Source: Kaistella polysaccharea
GTDB taxonomy: Bacteria > Bacteroidota > Bacteroidia > Flavobacteriales > Weeksellaceae
Assembly: GCF_020410745.1 (NCBI RefSeq)
Contig: NZ_CP084528.1
Location: forward strand, 1,922,001-1,986,000
Reading direction: 5' to 3'
DNA: 64,000 nucleotides
Shown here in pieces: positions 63,404 through 64,000 of the stretch (its first letter is position 1; each line of letters opens with the position of its first letter). The notes under the pieces were generated by a model. The model worked only from the letters and a program-made list of their open reading frames with translations. It was not told the origin of the DNA and made no database searches. The translations under genes and the position numbers were made by a program.

Positions 63404-63625
63404 TTAATATTCATCTTCATTCCAGAGGAAATCATCGTCGGTTGGATAATCGCTCCAAACTTCTTCGATTGATTCATAAATTTCCCCTTCGTCTTCGATT
63501 GCCTGAAGGTTTTCTACCACCTCCATCGGGGCACCTGTTCTTATTGCATAATCAATAAGTTCTGCCTTTGTCATCGGCCAAGGTGCGTCGCTCAGATAAG
63601 AAGCCAATTCTAATGTCCAATACAT
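63404..63625 (-). CDS. DUF2795 domain-containing protein
   Basis: 73 residues, acidic. MYWTLELASYLSDAPWPMTKAELIDYAIRTGAPMEVVENLQAIEDEGEIYESIEEVW matches the DUF2795 family, a small helical domain of unknown function common in Bacteroidota. It lies upstream of secA on the same strand. Confidence 0.88.
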   Translation of the reverse strand: MYWTLELASYLSDAPWPMTKAELIDYAIRTGAPMEVVENLQAIEDEGEIYESIEEVWSDYPTDDDFLWNEDEY

Positions 63626-63722
63626 ATCATTTTATTTTTTGCAAAAGTATAAAAATAGGTGACATAAAAAATGTTTTTATCACTGATTTTCAACAAACTT
63701 TGGTTATTATTTTTATTTTTTT

Positions 63723-64000
63723 TCAGGAACCATTTCTCAAAAACCATTCCACAAACTTTTTTATGCCATTTTGGAAATGGGTGGCAGGCTGATAACCCAT
63801 TAAAGTCTTGGCTTTGTGGATGTCGGCGTTGGTTTTCAGAACGTCGCCAGGTTGCATCGGGAAGGTTTCTCTTTCTGCTTTTTTTTGCAGCTCATTTTCT
63901 ATAGTTTCTACCATTTCATTTAAAGATATGACTTGGTTTTCGCCGAGGTTTACAATTTCATAAACATCCGTTCGGGTTTCTAAATGAGTAACCGCTTTCT
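63723..64000 (-). CDS. NAD-dependent sugar epimerase/dehydratase, C-terminal part (cut by window edge)
   Basis: The minus-strand frame is open to the right edge of the window, so the N-terminal and central parts lie outside. The visible ~92 residues read VYEIVNLGENQVISLNEMVETIE, then PMQPGDVLKTNADIHKAKTLMGYQPATHFQNGIKKFVEWF, the typical end of UDP-glucuronate/UDP-glucose 4-epimerase-like short-chain dehydrogenases (PGDV..T.AD..KA...LGY). The Rossmann and YxxxK motifs cannot be seen. Likely role: nucleotide-sugar interconversion for surface polysaccharide. Confidence 0.85.
   Translation of the reverse strand, partial: KAVTHLETRTDVYEIVNLGENQVISLNEMVETIENELQKKAERETFPMQPGDVLKTNADIHKAKTLMGYQPATHFQNGIKKFVEWFLRNGS

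Noticed and set aside
1-64000. CRISPR array, insertion sequence, prophage or integrase
   Set aside because: No regularly spaced direct repeats, no transposase or integrase motif in any long frame, and no tRNA-associated attachment site were seen. The DUF262/HEPN module has no visible flanking direct repeats.

Overview
The window looks like a chromosomal segment from a member of the Bacteroidota, class Flavobacteriia, most likely a Chryseobacterium/Kaistella-type organism (Weeksellaceae). The reasons are low GC content, several upstream sites of the TAnnTTTG (-7) type, a TonB-dependent receptor with an N-terminal carboxypeptidase-regulatory-like domain, an S46 dipeptidyl-peptidase, an FtsZ of about 600 residues with a long C-terminal extension, and a compact mraZ-to-ftsZ division cluster without murF or ddl. 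This placement comes from reading the proteins; no search was run. Apart from one possible defence/toxin pair, the content is ordinary core genome.

Layout. 1-3.8 kb: a membrane fatty-acid hydroxylase/sterol desaturase family protein, an M13 metallopeptidase lipoprotein and a Dph6-like PP-loop ATPase. 3.9-6.1 kb: an AT-rich two-gene module (DUF262 protein plus HEPN-type protein, overlapping by 8 bp), the only obviously accessory region. 6.3-12.9 kb: mnmA, a dispersed-repeat copy, a small outer-membrane barrel, a DUF5694 protein, a periplasmic helical protein, a TonB-dependent receptor and a Cu/Zn superoxide dismutase. 13-15.5 kb: clpC. 15.6-21.6 kb: two glycosyltransferases with sufE between them, a second dispersed-repeat copy, and a tolC-sprT-manC run on the minus strand. 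21.7-26 kb: a minus-strand run with a nucleoside-recognition (SpmA/SpmB-like) membrane protein, a small cytosolic protein, a MutS-family ATPase with four predicted membrane helices, and small membrane proteins. 26-32.9 kb (plus strand): prolyl oligopeptidase, methyltransferase, mutL, rhomboid protease, a membrane-anchored EEP-family phosphodiesterase and a lipoprotein. 32.9-36.3 kb (minus): a GH3-family protein, a bacilliredoxin and a Na+/H+ antiporter.

36.4-52.8 kb is the complete dcw operon on the minus strand: mraZ-rsmH-ftsL-ftsI-murE-mraY-murD-ftsW-murG-murC-ftsQ-ftsA-ftsZ, then a yqeY-like gene. Spacing is tight, with several 1-17 bp overlaps, so peptidoglycan precursor synthesis (MurC, D, E, MraY, MurG) and the septal machine (FtsL, I, W, Q, A, Z) are probably co-transcribed. 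Three 5-bp MraZ-type boxes at an exact 10-bp period lie upstream of mraZ. Divergent from it are an alpha/beta hydrolase, engB and a GNAT acetyltransferase.

55-64 kb: an S46 peptidase predicted to be DPP7-like, msrA, a ROK-family kinase, an alpha/beta hydrolase lipoprotein, secA, a DUF2795 protein and the 3' part of an NAD-dependent sugar epimerase cut by the window edge. No rRNA, tRNA, CRISPR array, insertion sequence or prophage gene was seen. The features most worth following are the DUF262/HEPN pair, the membrane-embedded MutS-family ATPase with its neighbours, the paired-arm dispersed repeat, and the unusual tails of FtsQ and FtsZ.
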